This document shows positions 1-8,902 of a stretch of DNA of 64,000 nucleotides, piece by piece. The position numbers were made by a program, and so were the translations under genes. Origin of the DNA: Bradyrhizobium sp. AZCC 1693 (GTDB lineage: Bacteria; Pseudomonadota; Alphaproteobacteria; Rhizobiales; Xanthobacteraceae); contig NZ_JAZHSD010000001.1 of assembly GCF_036924745.1 (NCBI RefSeq), positions 1,798,001 through 1,862,000 of the forward strand. The letters run 5' to 3'. The notes under the pieces were generated by a model, which saw only the letters and a list, made by a program, of their open reading frames with translations, was not told the origin of the DNA and did not search any database. Positions within the stretch are counted from its first letter, which is position 1; each line of letters opens with the position of its first letter.

Positions 1-73
1 GGCCGTGCGCAGCTTGCGGACAACCGGCCATCAGTGCCGCCACGGCAACAAGCATGCAAGTGATCGTTCTCAT
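1..73 (-). CDS. Start of an ABC transporter substrate-binding lipoprotein (partial)
   Basis: Only the first 24 codons are inside the window. They encode a short signal peptide with a basic start, a hydrophobic core and a lipobox-like LMAGC around residues 14-18, so the product is probably an exported lipoprotein. The ATG at 71-73 overlaps the stop codon of the upstream livM-type gene (ATGA), so the two are translationally coupled. Following two Liv-type permeases, it is most likely a second periplasmic binding protein for the same importer. The mature part lies outside the window, so this rests on position and signal peptide only. Confidence 0.55.
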   Translation of the reverse strand, partial: MRTITCMLVAVAALMAGCPQAAHG

Positions 74-999
74 CGCGGTCCTCGTCCGCTTCGGGGCGTT
101 CCGGATATCGTATTCCGGAACAATCGGCCAATGCTGTTCACCAGTCGCTCATCGAGCAGGCCGCGCGGACGAACAATCAGCAGCAACGCAACCAGGCCGC
201 CGAAAATGATCATGCGGTAGCCCGCAAAAAGTCGCACTGATTCGAGGAGCCCGATGTCGATGACGACCCCGAGCAGCGGTCCAAGCGCAGTGCCGAGCCC
301 GCCGATCAGACCGTAGGCGAGAGAATGGACCCCGAGCATGACATCGAAGGTTCGCGGCTCGACATAAGTGGTCAGGTGGGCGTAGAGGCCGCCGCCGACC
401 GCCGCGAGCGCGCCGGCGATGCCGGCCGCGAGAACCTTGTAGCGGGCGACCGCAATCCCCTGCAGCGAGGCAAGCGTCGCATCCTCACCGATCATGCGGA
501 AGATGACGCCAAGCCGCGAGCGTTCGAGCAGCATGAAGCCGCCGAGCGTGACCGCCAGCACCGCATAGATCAGCATCATGAAATCGAAGGCTTCGATGTT
601 GTGATCGAAGATATAACGGATATTGCGAAAGCCGTCGGTGCCGTTGGGGCCAACTGGTTCGCCGTCGAGGTCGATCTGATAACGCAACAGCTCGAACAGG
701 ATCCGCACCATCTCGGCGAACGCAAGCGTCGCGATCGCGAACTGAAGGCCGCGAAGCCGCAACGTCGGGATGCCGAGCGACACGGCGCAAGCTGCGCCCG
801 CCGCTGCGCCCAAGGCAATGCCCAGCGCAAGCGGCCAGCCCCACATCGCGGTAGCCACGCCGGCCGCATACGCGCCGATCGCAAAGAACGCCTGCTGGCC
901 GAAGGAGATTTCCCCGGTGAGCAGCAGCAGATAGGCCGACAGCGCGACGAACGAGATGACGCCGATGTTGGACAGTACGCTGACCAGATAGTCGTCCAT
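70..999 (-). CDS. Branched-chain amino acid-type ABC permease, LivM family (second copy of unit A)
   Basis: Encodes a 309-residue hydrophobic inner-membrane protein of normal LivM length. It has many membrane segments and the conserved GGLGTALGPLLG loop near residues 232-243, typical of LivM permeases that form the channel with a LivH partner. The start lies 3 bases after the stop of the livH-type gene at 1003-1893, and its own stop overlaps the next gene. It is the last permease of a six-gene transport unit holding two livHM pairs but one livGF pair. The substrate is unknown; amino acids, amides, urea or aromatic/aliphatic carboxylates are all possible for this family. Confidence 0.85.
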   Translation of the reverse strand: MDDYLVSVLSNIGVISFVALSAYLLLLTGEISFGQQAFFAIGAYAAGVATAMWGWPLALGIALGAAAGAACAVSLGIPTLRLRGLQFAIATLAFAEMVRILFELLRYQIDLDGEPVGPNGTDGFRNIRYIFDHNIEAFDFMMLIYAVLAVTLGGFMLLERSRLGVIFRMIGEDATLASLQGIAVARYKVLAAGIAGALAAVGGGLYAHLTTYVEPRTFDVMLGVHSLAYGLIGGLGTALGPLLGVVIDIGLLESVRLFAGYRMIIFGGLVALLLIVRPRGLLDERLVNSIGRLFRNTISGTPRSGRGPR

Positions 1000-1002
1000 T
1001 GG

Positions 1003-1893
1003 TTACGCCCTGTGTGACAGCTCGACGTCAGCCATGCGGCCGAACAGGCCGCCGGGACGCGCCACAAGGAAAGCGAACAGCACGAAATAGGCAAACAGAT
1101 CGCGCACCTGCGGACCGAACAGCCAGTGGCTGTGCACCTCGACGACGCCGAGCAGCAGTCCGCCGAGCAGCGCGCCGGGTATCGATCCGAGGCCGCCGAT
1201 CATCATCGCGATCAGGCCCTTGAGCGTTGCCCACATGCCGAACATCGGCGTCACCTGCTGGTCGACCGCCAGCACGAGAAAACCGGCCACGCCGCCGATA
1301 GCCGATGCCGCAGCGAACGCCAGCGTGACCGAGCGCCTGACATCCACGCCGATCAGGTTCGCCGCAATCGGGTTGGCGATCACCGCACGCAGGCCAAGGC
1401 CGAAGCGCGTGTGATAGAGCGCAAGCTGCACGACAGCGGCGAGCAGGAGCGCGCTCGCCAGCATGATCAGGTGATCGGGACGGACGAGCAATGAACCGAT
1501 CTCGAGCGCTGCGCCGGTCGCGAGCGGCGGAAACGGGTAGGTGTGACGCGGCAGGACCAGGACCGCAGCCTGCTCCAGCTGCATCCAGATCGCAAAACTC
1601 GACACCATCGACGCGATCCCGGCACCCGCCTTCATCGGCGCGAAGCAGAGCCGCTCCACGTAGATGCCGGTGATCACCGCTCCGGTGACAACGGCGGCAG
1701 CGACCGCAAGCAGCCCGGCGCCAAGGTCCAGATAGAGCACGGTGCCGAAATAAGCGCCGATCATGACAGTGGGCCCGTAGGACAGGTTGAGGCGCCGCAT
1801 GACGCCGAAGATGACGGTGAAGCCGAGCGCGAGAAGCCCGTATGACGAGCCGATCATCACGCCGTCGATCGTATTCTGGATGAAATCGATCAT
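1003..1893 (-). CDS. Branched-chain amino acid-type ABC permease, LivH family (second copy of unit A)
   Basis: A 296-residue polytopic membrane protein. It opens with the typical LivH segment (GLLALGFTVIFGVM, then LNLSYG and GAYFG) and carries the conserved GGLGSIPGALLGG loop near residues 233-245. It should pair with the LivM-type product of 70-999 as the membrane channel of a Liv-type importer. It begins 19 bases after the end of the livF-type gene at 1913-2632 in the same operon. It is distinct from the LivH at 4298-5188, so the operon encodes two different channels. No substrate can be read from the sequence. Confidence 0.86.
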   Translation of the reverse strand: MIDFIQNTIDGVMIGSSYGLLALGFTVIFGVMRRLNLSYGPTVMIGAYFGTVLYLDLGAGLLAVAAAVVTGAVITGIYVERLCFAPMKAGAGIASMVSSFAIWMQLEQAAVLVLPRHTYPFPPLATGAALEIGSLLVRPDHLIMLASALLLAAVVQLALYHTRFGLGLRAVIANPIAANLIGVDVRRSVTLAFAAASAIGGVAGFLVLAVDQQVTPMFGMWATLKGLIAMMIGGLGSIPGALLGGLLLGVVEVHSHWLFGPQVRDLFAYFVLFAFLVARPGGLFGRMADVELSHRA

Positions 1894-1912
1894 CAGCTCT
1901 TGACCTGCCGGC

Positions 1913-2632
1913 TCATCCGGCGGCGCGGCGGGTACCGAGATAGGCCCGCTGGATCACCTCGTCTTCCGCCAGCTGACCGGGCGTGCCCTGGAAGGTGATG
2001 CGGCCTTGCTCCATCAGGAAAAACTGGTGCGCCACCTTCAGGGCCATATGCGCATTCTGCTCCACCAGCAGGATGGTGGTGCCGTCGCGATTGAGCGCAG
2101 CGACGATATCGAAGATCTCCGCCACGATAAGGGGCGCGAGGCCGAGCGAGGGCTCGTCCATCAACAGCACGCGCGGACGCGACATCAATGCGCGAGCAAC
2201 CGCCAGCATCTGTTGTTCGCCGCCGGACAGCGTGCCGGCAAGCTGTTCCCTCCGCTCCTTCAGCTGCGGGAAGCGCGCGTACATGCGCTCCATGTCGGCG
2301 GCGATCCCGCTCTTGTCCCTGCGCTGGTATGCCCCCGCCAGCAGGTTCTCGCGCACTGACATCTCCGGGAAGACCAGCCGGTTCTCCGGCACCAGCGCGA
2401 CACCGCGCGAGACGATTTTCGCGGGCGACAGGCCGACCAGCTCGGCGCCTTCGAGCCTGATCGAGCCGCGGCGGGGCCTGAGAATTCCGGCGATGGTCAT
2501 CATCAAGGTCGTCTTGCCGGCGCCGTTCGGTCCGAGCAGGCAGGTGATCTTCCCGCCCTCAACCTGCAGCGACACGCCCTTGAGCGCTTCGATCTTACCG
2601 TAAGTGGTGACGATGTCCGATACGTTCAGCAT
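1913..2632 (-). CDS. Liv-type ABC transporter ATP-binding protein, LivF family
   Basis: 239 residues, the standard LivF length. It has a complete nucleotide-binding domain: Walker A GPNGAGKTT at about residues 34-42, signature LSGGEQQMLAVARAL near 135-149, and Walker B with catalytic Glu in VLLMDEPSLGLAP. The protein sits on the cytoplasmic face and hydrolyses ATP with its LivG partner (2642-3382). It lies 9 bases after livG in the same operon. As the only ATPase pair for two permease pairs, it may energise both channels. Confidence 0.9.
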   Translation of the reverse strand: MLNVSDIVTTYGKIEALKGVSLQVEGGKITCLLGPNGAGKTTLMMTIAGILRPRRGSIRLEGAELVGLSPAKIVSRGVALVPENRLVFPEMSVRENLLAGAYQRRDKSGIAADMERMYARFPQLKERREQLAGTLSGGEQQMLAVARALMSRPRVLLMDEPSLGLAPLIVAEIFDIVAALNRDGTTILLVEQNAHMALKVAHQFFLMEQGRITFQGTPGQLAEDEVIQRAYLGTRRAAG

Positions 2633-2641
2633 GATTTCACC

Positions 2642-3382
2642 TCACCGCGTGCCGAGATAGGCTTCGCGCACGGCAGCATCGTCCTGCACGGCAGCCGGCG
2701 GCCCCTCGGCGATCTTGCGGCCAAAGTTCAGAACGGCGATCCGGTCAGCGACCGACATGACCAGCTCGACGTGATGCTCGATCAACAGGACGGTGAACCC
2801 GTCATCGCGCATCTTGCGGATGCGGGCATCGAGCTGATCTACCTCCTCGGCATTCATGCCCGCCGCCGGCTCGTCGAGCAGCAGCAGGCTGGGCCTGGCG
2901 GAAATGGCGCGGGCAAACTCCAGCCGCCGCTGCTCGCCGAAGGAGAGATTGGCGGCGAGCTCGTGGCGCTTGTGCGCAAGGTCGAAGAATTCGAGCGTCC
3001 GCTCGATTTCCGCCTGCACGTCTGCGGAGCCGCCGAACCAGCGCTTGAAGAACATTTCCTGCCGCTGCAGGCGGGAATTCTGCGCGACCCAGAGGTTCTG
3101 CCAGACCGACAGTTGCCCGAATAGCCGGATATTCTGAAAGGTTCGTGCAATGCCAAGGCTCACCCGCGCATGGGACGGCAGGGCCGAGATATCGTCGCCG
3201 TTGAAGAGAATCCGGCCTGAGGTCAATGGAAACAGGCCGGAGACCAGGTTGACGATCGTGCTCTTGCCGGAGCCGTTCGGCCCGATCAGGCCGAGAATCT
3301 CGCCGCGCTTCACGGTCAAGTCGATTCCGTCCACCGCGTGGACGCCGCCGAAATATTTGGCGATGCCCTGAAGGTCAAGCAC
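2642..3382 (-). CDS. Liv-type ABC transporter ATP-binding protein, LivG family
   Basis: 246 residues with Walker A GPNGSGKST, a LivG-type signature LSFGEQRRLEFARAI and Walker B LLLLDEPAAGMNAEE. The C-terminal LivG tail ending VREAYLGTR is present. It overlaps the end of the livM-type gene at 3375-4286 by 8 bases, implying coupled translation. It pairs with the LivF product of 1913-2632 to drive import. All catalytic motifs are intact. Confidence 0.9.
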   Translation of the reverse strand: MLDLQGIAKYFGGVHAVDGIDLTVKRGEILGLIGPNGSGKSTIVNLVSGLFPLTSGRILFNGDDISALPSHARVSLGIARTFQNIRLFGQLSVWQNLWVAQNSRLQRQEMFFKRWFGGSADVQAEIERTLEFFDLAHKRHELAANLSFGEQRRLEFARAISARPSLLLLDEPAAGMNAEEVDQLDARIRKMRDDGFTVLLIEHHVELVMSVADRIAVLNFGRKIAEGPPAAVQDDAAVREAYLGTR

Positions 3383-4286
3383 CGGAGCTCTCCTTGCCTG
3401 CGAACAGCATGCGTTTCAAGGACGCGATGCCGCCCGCGTCGAGAAAACCGCGCGGTCGCAGGTTCATCGCAAGCACGATCAGCGCGCCGAACAGCAGATT
3501 GCGCCAATCGCCGAGAAAGCGCAGGCCCTCGATCAGGAAGCCCTGGATGAAGATGACAGCGAGCAACGTGCCGAACACGTTCGAAAGCCCGCCGAGGATC
3601 GGATAGGCGATGGCGAAGGTAGCGAGAATGACGCCGAACTGTGCATGTTCGATGTGCGTCGTGTAGTGCGCGAAAATGCCGCCGCCGATTCCGGCGATGA
3701 CGCCGCCGATGGTCATCGCAGATACCTTCGCCGCCGTGACGTTGATGCCGGCGCTGTGCGCCGCAACCTCGTCTTCACCAACCGCGCGCATCACGGCACC
3801 GGCGCGCGATTGATCGAGCCACCACAGGCATGCCATGACGATCGCCACCATCAGCCAGATGAACACGAGGACGTCGAAGGTGGACCAGCCATGCTCCGGG
3901 AAGTAGCGGATCTGGCGAAAACCTTCGGCGCCGTGCGGACCGATCTTCAGCTCGCCCGCCTGGATCTGGTAGGTGAAATTGAAGAAGAACAGACGCACGG
4001 CCTCGCCGAAGGCGAGCGTGGCGACGACCAGCATCAATCCTTTCACGCGTAGCGCGGGGAAGCCGACGGCGCAGGCGGTCAGGCCGGAAACGACGGCGGA
4101 AACGCCGAGCGCGGCGAACAGATGCCACTTGAATATGACGGTGAGGATCGCCGCGACATAGGCGCCGACAGCGAAGAAGGCCGCCTGCGCCAGGCTCACC
4201 TGGCTGGTGAGCAGCACGCAATAAGCCGAGAGCCCCAGCAGCGTATGGACGCCGATGACCTGCGCGAGACCGAGATAGAAATCCAT
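3375..4286 (-). CDS. Branched-chain amino acid-type ABC permease, LivM family (first copy of unit A)
   Basis: 303 residues, strongly hydrophobic, with LivM hallmarks: SQVSLAQAAFFAVGAYVAA near residues 28-46, and a conserved GGLSNVFGTLLAV loop near residue 232 where the usual GGLGS is changed to GGLSN. It forms the channel with the LivH product of 4298-5188, 11 bases upstream. It differs clearly from the LivM at 70-999, so the two are paralogues and not a recent duplication. The substrate is undetermined. Confidence 0.86.
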   Translation of the reverse strand: MDFYLGLAQVIGVHTLLGLSAYCVLLTSQVSLAQAAFFAVGAYVAAILTVIFKWHLFAALGVSAVVSGLTACAVGFPALRVKGLMLVVATLAFGEAVRLFFFNFTYQIQAGELKIGPHGAEGFRQIRYFPEHGWSTFDVLVFIWLMVAIVMACLWWLDQSRAGAVMRAVGEDEVAAHSAGINVTAAKVSAMTIGGVIAGIGGGIFAHYTTHIEHAQFGVILATFAIAYPILGGLSNVFGTLLAVIFIQGFLIEGLRFLGDWRNLLFGALIVLAMNLRPRGFLDAGGIASLKRMLFAGKESSGA

Positions 4287-4297
4287 GCCTGCCCCTC

Positions 4298-5188
4298 TCA
4301 GTCGCGCCCTGGCGCCTTAGCGAAGATGCCTCCCGGCCGGAACACGAGGAAGGCGAACAAGAGCATCATAATGTAGAGGTCCCGTTCGGTCACACCGCGC
4401 AGGAACTGGAACAGGCTCTCCAGCCCGCCCACGATCAGGCCGGCGATGATCGCCCCCGGTATGCTGCCGAGGCCGCCGATCACGGTGACAATCAGGCCCT
4501 TGACGGTGAGCGGCTGGGCCAACAGCGGCGACAGCATGCCGATCGCCGCGCCGCTCATGGCACCGGCAATGCCGCCCAGTATGCCGGTGACCACGAAGGT
4601 CAGGACGTTCACCTGCAGGATACTGATGCCGCAGAGCTGCGAGGCGACCGGCTGCTGCGAGACGGCACGCGTGGCGATGCCCAGCCTGGTCCGATAAAGC
4701 AGCAGCAGGAACAGCACCATGCAGGCGCAACCAAGCACGAAGACGAACATCAGGTCTCCGCGCAGCATGAACGGGCCGAGCCGGACGACCACGTCGGAGT
4801 ACAGCGCCGGATAAGCCAGCGGCACGCCTTGGGTCGTGTGCACGATAATCTCGTCGATCAGCAACAGCAGGCCCACGGTCGACATCAAGGTGGCCAGCGG
4901 ATTGGCGACGGGGATGAACTTGAAGCCGATGAAATAGACGAGCGCGCCGATCACCCCGCCGCACAGCGCTGCGGCCATGAAGACGACGATGGCCGGCGCG
5001 GTGAAGCCGCTGAGAAGCAGCAGGCTTCCGTAAGCAGCACCGATCGACGCTGCGGCATAGGAAAGGTTAATCTTGTGCATCACACCGAAGATGAGTGTGA
5101 AACCTATTCCGAGCAGCGCGTAGGTGGAGCCGAACAGCAATCCGTCGGCGACGGACTGCACGGCATCGATCAGATCAAGCAGGTCCAC
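4298..5188 (-). CDS. Branched-chain amino acid-type ABC permease, LivH family (first copy of unit A)
   Basis: 296 residues with the LivH pattern: GSTYALLGIGFTLIFGVMHK near residues 20-39, INLSYAAASIGAAYG, and the loop VIGGLGSIPGAIIAG near residues 236-250. It is the first permease after the binding-protein gene at 5267-6463, from which it is separated by 78 bases holding a strong GC-rich stem-loop (5225-5255). It pairs with the LivM product of 3375-4286. Membrane import channel, substrate unknown. Confidence 0.87.
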   Translation of the reverse strand: MDLLDLIDAVQSVADGLLFGSTYALLGIGFTLIFGVMHKINLSYAAASIGAAYGSLLLLSGFTAPAIVVFMAAALCGGVIGALVYFIGFKFIPVANPLATLMSTVGLLLLIDEIIVHTTQGVPLAYPALYSDVVVRLGPFMLRGDLMFVFVLGCACMVLFLLLLYRTRLGIATRAVSQQPVASQLCGISILQVNVLTFVVTGILGGIAGAMSGAAIGMLSPLLAQPLTVKGLIVTVIGGLGSIPGAIIAGLIVGGLESLFQFLRGVTERDLYIMMLLFAFLVFRPGGIFAKAPGRD

Positions 5189-5224
5189 TGCGGTGCCCCC
5201 ACACTACAGGGTCAAGGTTGACAG

Positions 5225-5255
5225 GATGCGGCGGGCCAGCCGGGCCCGCCGCATC
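5225..5255 (-). promoter_or_regulatory. Perfect 12-bp GC-rich stem-loop between binding-protein gene and permease genes
   Basis: Bases 5225-5236 (GATGCGGCGGGC) and 5244-5255 (GCCCGCCGCATC) are perfect inverted repeats around a 7-base loop. There is no following T run, so it is not a classic intrinsic terminator. It lies just after the stop codon of the first gene of the operon. Such intercistronic structures usually stabilise the upstream binding-protein mRNA or reduce read-through. That role is inferred. Confidence 0.6.
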
Positions 5256-5266
5256 ATTGACGGCGA

Positions 5267-6463
5267 TCACGACGAAGGCTTGTGGAGGACCTGCCAGCTC
5301 CCCTCCTTCGCATGCACGTAGAGGTACGGCTTGATCGCTTCGCGGTCGTTGGTGCGCCCGACCGTGCCGAGCAGCCCTTTTGTTTCCTTCAACGCGGCCA
5401 ACCCCTGACGCATCTTGTTGCGGTCGGCCTGGACGGTGTCGGGCTTTGCCATGATCTTCTGGCTCTCGATCACGTCCTTGAGGATGAACATGATCTCGTA
5501 GGCCGCCGCGCTGTGCAGATCCATGCTGCCGCCTTGCTTGGAAACGTTCTCGGCCGCGGCTTTCGCCTCCGGGGTGACGGGCGCAAAACTGGTCGGTATG
5601 ATGATGCCCTCCGCCTGCTTGGCGCAACCCTGCAGCGTCTCGATGCTGGACGAACTGGTCAGGCCGATCAGGAGTTTCGGCTTCACGCCCTGGCGGTCCA
5701 TCTCACGCAGCACCCCGCAGGTCGTGAATGGGTGGGCGGAAATGGCGACGATCTCCGGATTGGCACGGCGCATTTCGCGCACCTGCGTCGAGAAGGTCGT
5801 GTCATTCAGCAGCCACTCGCCGGTCCCGAGCACCTGGAAGCCGTTCTCCTCGGCCTGCTTCTTCATCACGCCGTACGTGGCATTCGAATGCGCAAAGTCC
5901 TTTTCGACGCCGCCGTAGATCGTCTTCAGATTGGGATGCTCCCGCTTCAGCCACGCGAACAGCGACTTGTACATTTCGAGCTCACTCGGGACGTTGCGAA
6001 ACGCCCACTCGGAAATCGCAGCGAGGCCGCCCTTGGCAGCGACGTCGGCGAAAACGGGAAATTGCAGGCCGCTGTCGGAGGCATCGCCCACCTTCTTCTG
6101 CAGGATGCCGAAAAGCGACTCGGCAACGTTCGAGCAGGTCGGTCCGACTGCCACAAAGGCATCCGACGAAGCGATGCGGCGGATGACGGAGATTCCCTCT
6201 TCGGCATTGCAGCGATCATCGAGAAATTCGGCCGAAAGCTTCGCTTTCGTGCCGTCGCCCAGGGTGACGCCGCCCGCCTTGTTGATCTCCTCGGCCGCCG
6301 CCTTCATGGCCGCCTCGCTGTTGACGCCGAACACGCGGACGACGCCGGATTTGGCGCCGAAGCCGGTGATCTTGACTGTACGCTCCTGGGCCAGAGCGCC
6401 GCCCGAAAGACCGGTCATCGTGCCGGCAAGCAGCGCGGCCACCGCAACATTGACAATTCTCAT
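5267..6463 (-). CDS. Periplasmic substrate-binding protein of Liv-type ABC transporter (unit A)
   Basis: 398 residues. The ATG at 6461-6463 is chosen because it is preceded by a strong ribosome site (GGAGGAG, 6 bases upstream) and opens a clear Sec signal peptide ending SGGALAQ near residue 25; a longer in-frame extension to 6814 lacks these. The mature part is a type I periplasmic binding protein (LivJ/LivK, Peripla_BP_6 class): KITGFGAKSG at the N-terminus, DDRCNAEEGISVIRRI, and VGPTCSN around residue 95. It heads the minus-strand operon and delivers substrate to the LivHM pairs behind it. The ligand cannot be predicted; hydrophobic carboxylates or amino acids are typical for this family. 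Confidence 0.9.
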   Translation of the reverse strand: MRIVNVAVAALLAGTMTGLSGGALAQERTVKITGFGAKSGVVRVFGVNSEAAMKAAAEEINKAGGVTLGDGTKAKLSAEFLDDRCNAEEGISVIRRIASSDAFVAVGPTCSNVAESLFGILQKKVGDASDSGLQFPVFADVAAKGGLAAISEWAFRNVPSELEMYKSLFAWLKREHPNLKTIYGGVEKDFAHSNATYGVMKKQAEENGFQVLGTGEWLLNDTTFSTQVREMRRANPEIVAISAHPFTTCGVLREMDRQGVKPKLLIGLTSSSSIETLQGCAKQAEGIIIPTSFAPVTPEAKAAAENVSKQGGSMDLHSAAAYEIMFILKDVIESQKIMAKPDTVQADRNKMRQGLAALKETKGLLGTVGRTNDREAIKPYLYVHAKEGSWQVLHKPSS

Positions 6464-6653
6464 GGTGTCTCCTCCTGCTGAAAAGCGGGCGGTTTTTCCG
6501 CCTCCTTTGTGATTGAGAATTTGCAAAGGCCGGTCCCGCGTCGCACCCCCCATGCTTGACCGTCCGCGGACAATGGTGAGCCTGAGGAATGTCACGCCCG
6601 TTTGCAAGTGCCTTGTCTTCCGGCCCGGGCTTATGCCGTGCCGCAGCAATCGA

Positions 6654-6790
6654 ATGGCAGGCGAGCCGTCGCCCGAAACGCGCGCTGCCGTCGTTCGGGC
6701 TGCCCGCGACCTTGTGGCAGCCGTCAGCTTCGGCGACGCGCAAATGGCCGCGGTGGCCGAAGCAGTCGGTATCGCGCTCCGCGTGAAGTG
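6654..6790 (+). pseudogene. Remnant of a TetR-type regulator helix-turn-helix
   Basis: A short reading frame encodes SPETRAAVVRAARDLVA followed by FGDAQMAAVAEAVGIAL. It follows the N-terminal helix-turn-helix pattern of TetR regulators (initiation of the repeat, aliphatic spacing, AEAVGI in the recognition part). The similarity ends abruptly near 6790 with no TetR ligand domain after it. It lies in the 560-base gap between the divergent binding-protein gene (start 6463) and the acyl-CoA synthetase (start 7026), a usual place for a local regulator. Nothing else was recognised in the gap beyond a GGCGG-TTTTT-CCGCC hairpin at 6488-6502 in the leader of the minus-strand operon. Confidence 0.4.
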
Positions 6791-7025
6791 TAGCAAGGCC
6801 GACGCCGCCGGCATCTGGAGCCGCCGGCATCCGGATCGGCATCATCGACGGCCTGGTCAGGCTGGTCAGCCTTGCCAAGGCGCCGCCAGCGATCAACAAT
6901 GTCGCCTTGCCGGCAAATGGGGGGCGCGGTTCGGCATATGCTCAGCGTCCTGGTCCAAGAGAACCGGATCGGACGGCGCGCGCTGACGCTTCACAAAAGG
7001 CGCGGGCGCCGCGGGAGGAGCAGCG

Positions 7026-8759
7026 ATGGTACGATCACCGCAAGGTAAGCGCGCAGCGCGCCCAAAGCGAACGATCTCCAGGCCAGCACGCAAGACGCGT
7101 GCGGCGAAGTCCAATCGACGGTCGCCCGACAGCGCCGGCAACGGGGTGTTTTCCGGTCTCGGCCGCAGCGAAGCAAACTTCTCCTCGCTCACGCCCGTTT
7201 CCTTCCTGCCGCGCTCGGCCGAGATCTATCCGGATCGGATCGCGGTGATCCACGACGAGCGGCGCTACAGCTATCGCCAGTTCTATGAGCGCGTCCGTCG
7301 CCTCGCGTCGGCGCTCGCTGGCGCCGGCGTCAAGCGTGGCGATACCGTCTCGGTCATGCTGCCGAACGTACCGGCGATGGTCGAGGCGCATTATGGTGTG
7401 CCGATGCTCGGTGCGGTGCTGAACGCCATCAACACCCGTCTCGAGGCGGCAACGATCACCTATATTCTCCAGCACGCTGAGGCGAAGGTGCTGATCACCG
7501 ACCGCGAGTTCGCGGCGCAGGTTGGTCCCGCGCTTGCGGCGCTGAAAAGGCGGCCGCTGGTGATCGATGTCGACGACGAGCTCTATACCGGGCCCGGCGA
7601 ACGGCTCGGCAAGGTCGAGTACGAGGCGTTCATCGCCAAGGGCGATCCGAACTTCGCCTGGAGTGCGCCGGCCGACGAGAGCAGCGCGATCGCGCTCAAT
7701 TACACATCGGGCACCACCGGCAACCCGAAGGGCGTCGTCTATCATCACCGCGGCACTTTCCTCGAGTCCGTCGGCAACATCATGGCCTGGCCGATGCCCC
7801 CGAAGCCGGTCTATCTTTGGACTCTGCCGATGTTCCACTGCAACGGCTGGTGTTTCCCTTGGTCGGTGGTGGCGATGAGCGGCACGCATGTGTGCCTGCG
7901 CAAGGTCGATCCGGCGCTGATCTTCCCGATGATTGTCGAGAACGGCGTAACGCACATGTGTGGCGCGCCGACGGTGCTGACGATGCTGACGTCGGCGCCA
8001 GCCGAGCAACTTCGCCGATTCAACCATGTGGTGGAAATCCAGACCGGCGGTTCGCCGCCGCCGGCCAAGGTGATCAAAGCGATGGAGCAACTCGGCTTCC
8101 GCGTCACGCACATCTACGGCATGACAGAGCTGCAGGGTCCTTCGACCTATTGCGCGCCGCAGGATGACTGGTCGGTGCTGCCGCTCGCAGAACGCGCCGG
8201 CTTCGTCGCGCGCCAGGGCGTCCGCTATCCCGTGGTCGAAGGGCAGATGGTGGCCGATGCTAGGACGATGAAGCCGGTGCCCCGCGACGGCCGGTCGATC
8301 GGCGAGATCATGGTTCGCGGCAACACGGTGATGCTCGGCTACCTGAAGGAGCCGAAGGCGACGTTCGACGCCTTCCGCGGCGGCTGGATGCACACCGGCG
8401 ACCTCGCGGTCGAACATCCGAACGGCTACGTGGAGATCAAGGATCGCGCGAAGGACATCATCATCTCGGGCGGCGAGAACATCTCCAGCGTCGAAGTCGA
8501 GATCGCGCTCTACAAGCACCCGGCGGTGCAGCTCGCCGCCGTCGTCGCGCGGCCGGATTCGAAATGGGGCGAGACGCCCTGCGCCTTCGTGCAGCTCAAG
8601 CCCGGCGCTCAGGCGACCGAGGACGAGATCATCGCCTTCTGCCGCGACCGGCTCGCGCACTTCAAGGCGCCGAAGTCGGTGGTGTTCGGGCCGCTGCCGA
8701 CGACTGCAACCGGCAAGGTGCAGAAATTCACGCTGAGGGAGCGCGCGCGAAGCCTATAA
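7026..8759 (+). CDS. Acyl-CoA synthetase (AMP-forming), AlkK/DmdB-like
   Basis: 577 residues of the adenylate-forming (ANL) superfamily. It activates a carboxylic acid with ATP to an acyl-AMP and then to the CoA thioester, in the cytoplasm. Visible motifs are the P-loop-like YTSGTTGNPKGV near residues 229-240, YGMTEL, the hinge region GGWMHTGDLAV and IKDRAKDIIISGGENISS, and the C-terminal catalytic lysine in TATGKVQKF. The start at 7026 has a good ribosome site (GGGAGGAG) and gives an unusually basic 40-residue N-terminal extension; the family core starts near residue 45. It leads the plus-strand operon with transporter B, suggesting that the importer brings in an acid which this enzyme activates. 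Chain length is not predictable. Confidence 0.88.
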   Translation: MVRSPQGKRAARPKRTISRPARKTRAAKSNRRSPDSAGNGVFSGLGRSEANFSSLTPVSFLPRSAEIYPDRIAVIHDERRYSYRQFYERVRRLASALAGAGVKRGDTVSVMLPNVPAMVEAHYGVPMLGAVLNAINTRLEAATITYILQHAEAKVLITDREFAAQVGPALAALKRRPLVIDVDDELYTGPGERLGKVEYEAFIAKGDPNFAWSAPADESSAIALNYTSGTTGNPKGVVYHHRGTFLESVGNIMAWPMPPKPVYLWTLPMFHCNGWCFPWSVVAMSGTHVCLRKVDPALIFPMIVENGVTHMCGAPTVLTMLTSAPAEQLRRFNHVVEIQTGGSPPPAKVIKAMEQLGFRVTHIYGMTELQGPSTYCAPQDDWSVLPLAERAGFVARQGVRYPVVEGQMVADARTMKPVPRDGRSIGEIMVRGNTVMLGYLKEPKATFDAFRGGWMHTGDLAVEHPNGYVEIKDRAKDIIISGGENISSVEVEIALYKHPAVQLAAVVARPDSKWGETPCAFVQLKPGAQATEDEIIAFCRDRLAHFKAPKSVVFGPLPTTATGKVQKFTLRERARSL

Positions 8760-8902
8760 GAAGTAGTGGAGGACATGGTCTTTCCACACGCCAAGGTCTT
8801 CTGGCCCGGATCGGGGCAGCAACTCAGATGAGATACCGCAGCCTTACAAGGACCGTCAGGTCCATGGGTCCAATCAGACCGACAATGAGGAGGAGGAAAC
8901 AA

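Noticed and set aside
7035..8660. 541-codon minus-strand frame
   Set aside because: Antisense shadow of the acyl-CoA synthetase; the plus strand has the full ANL motif set.
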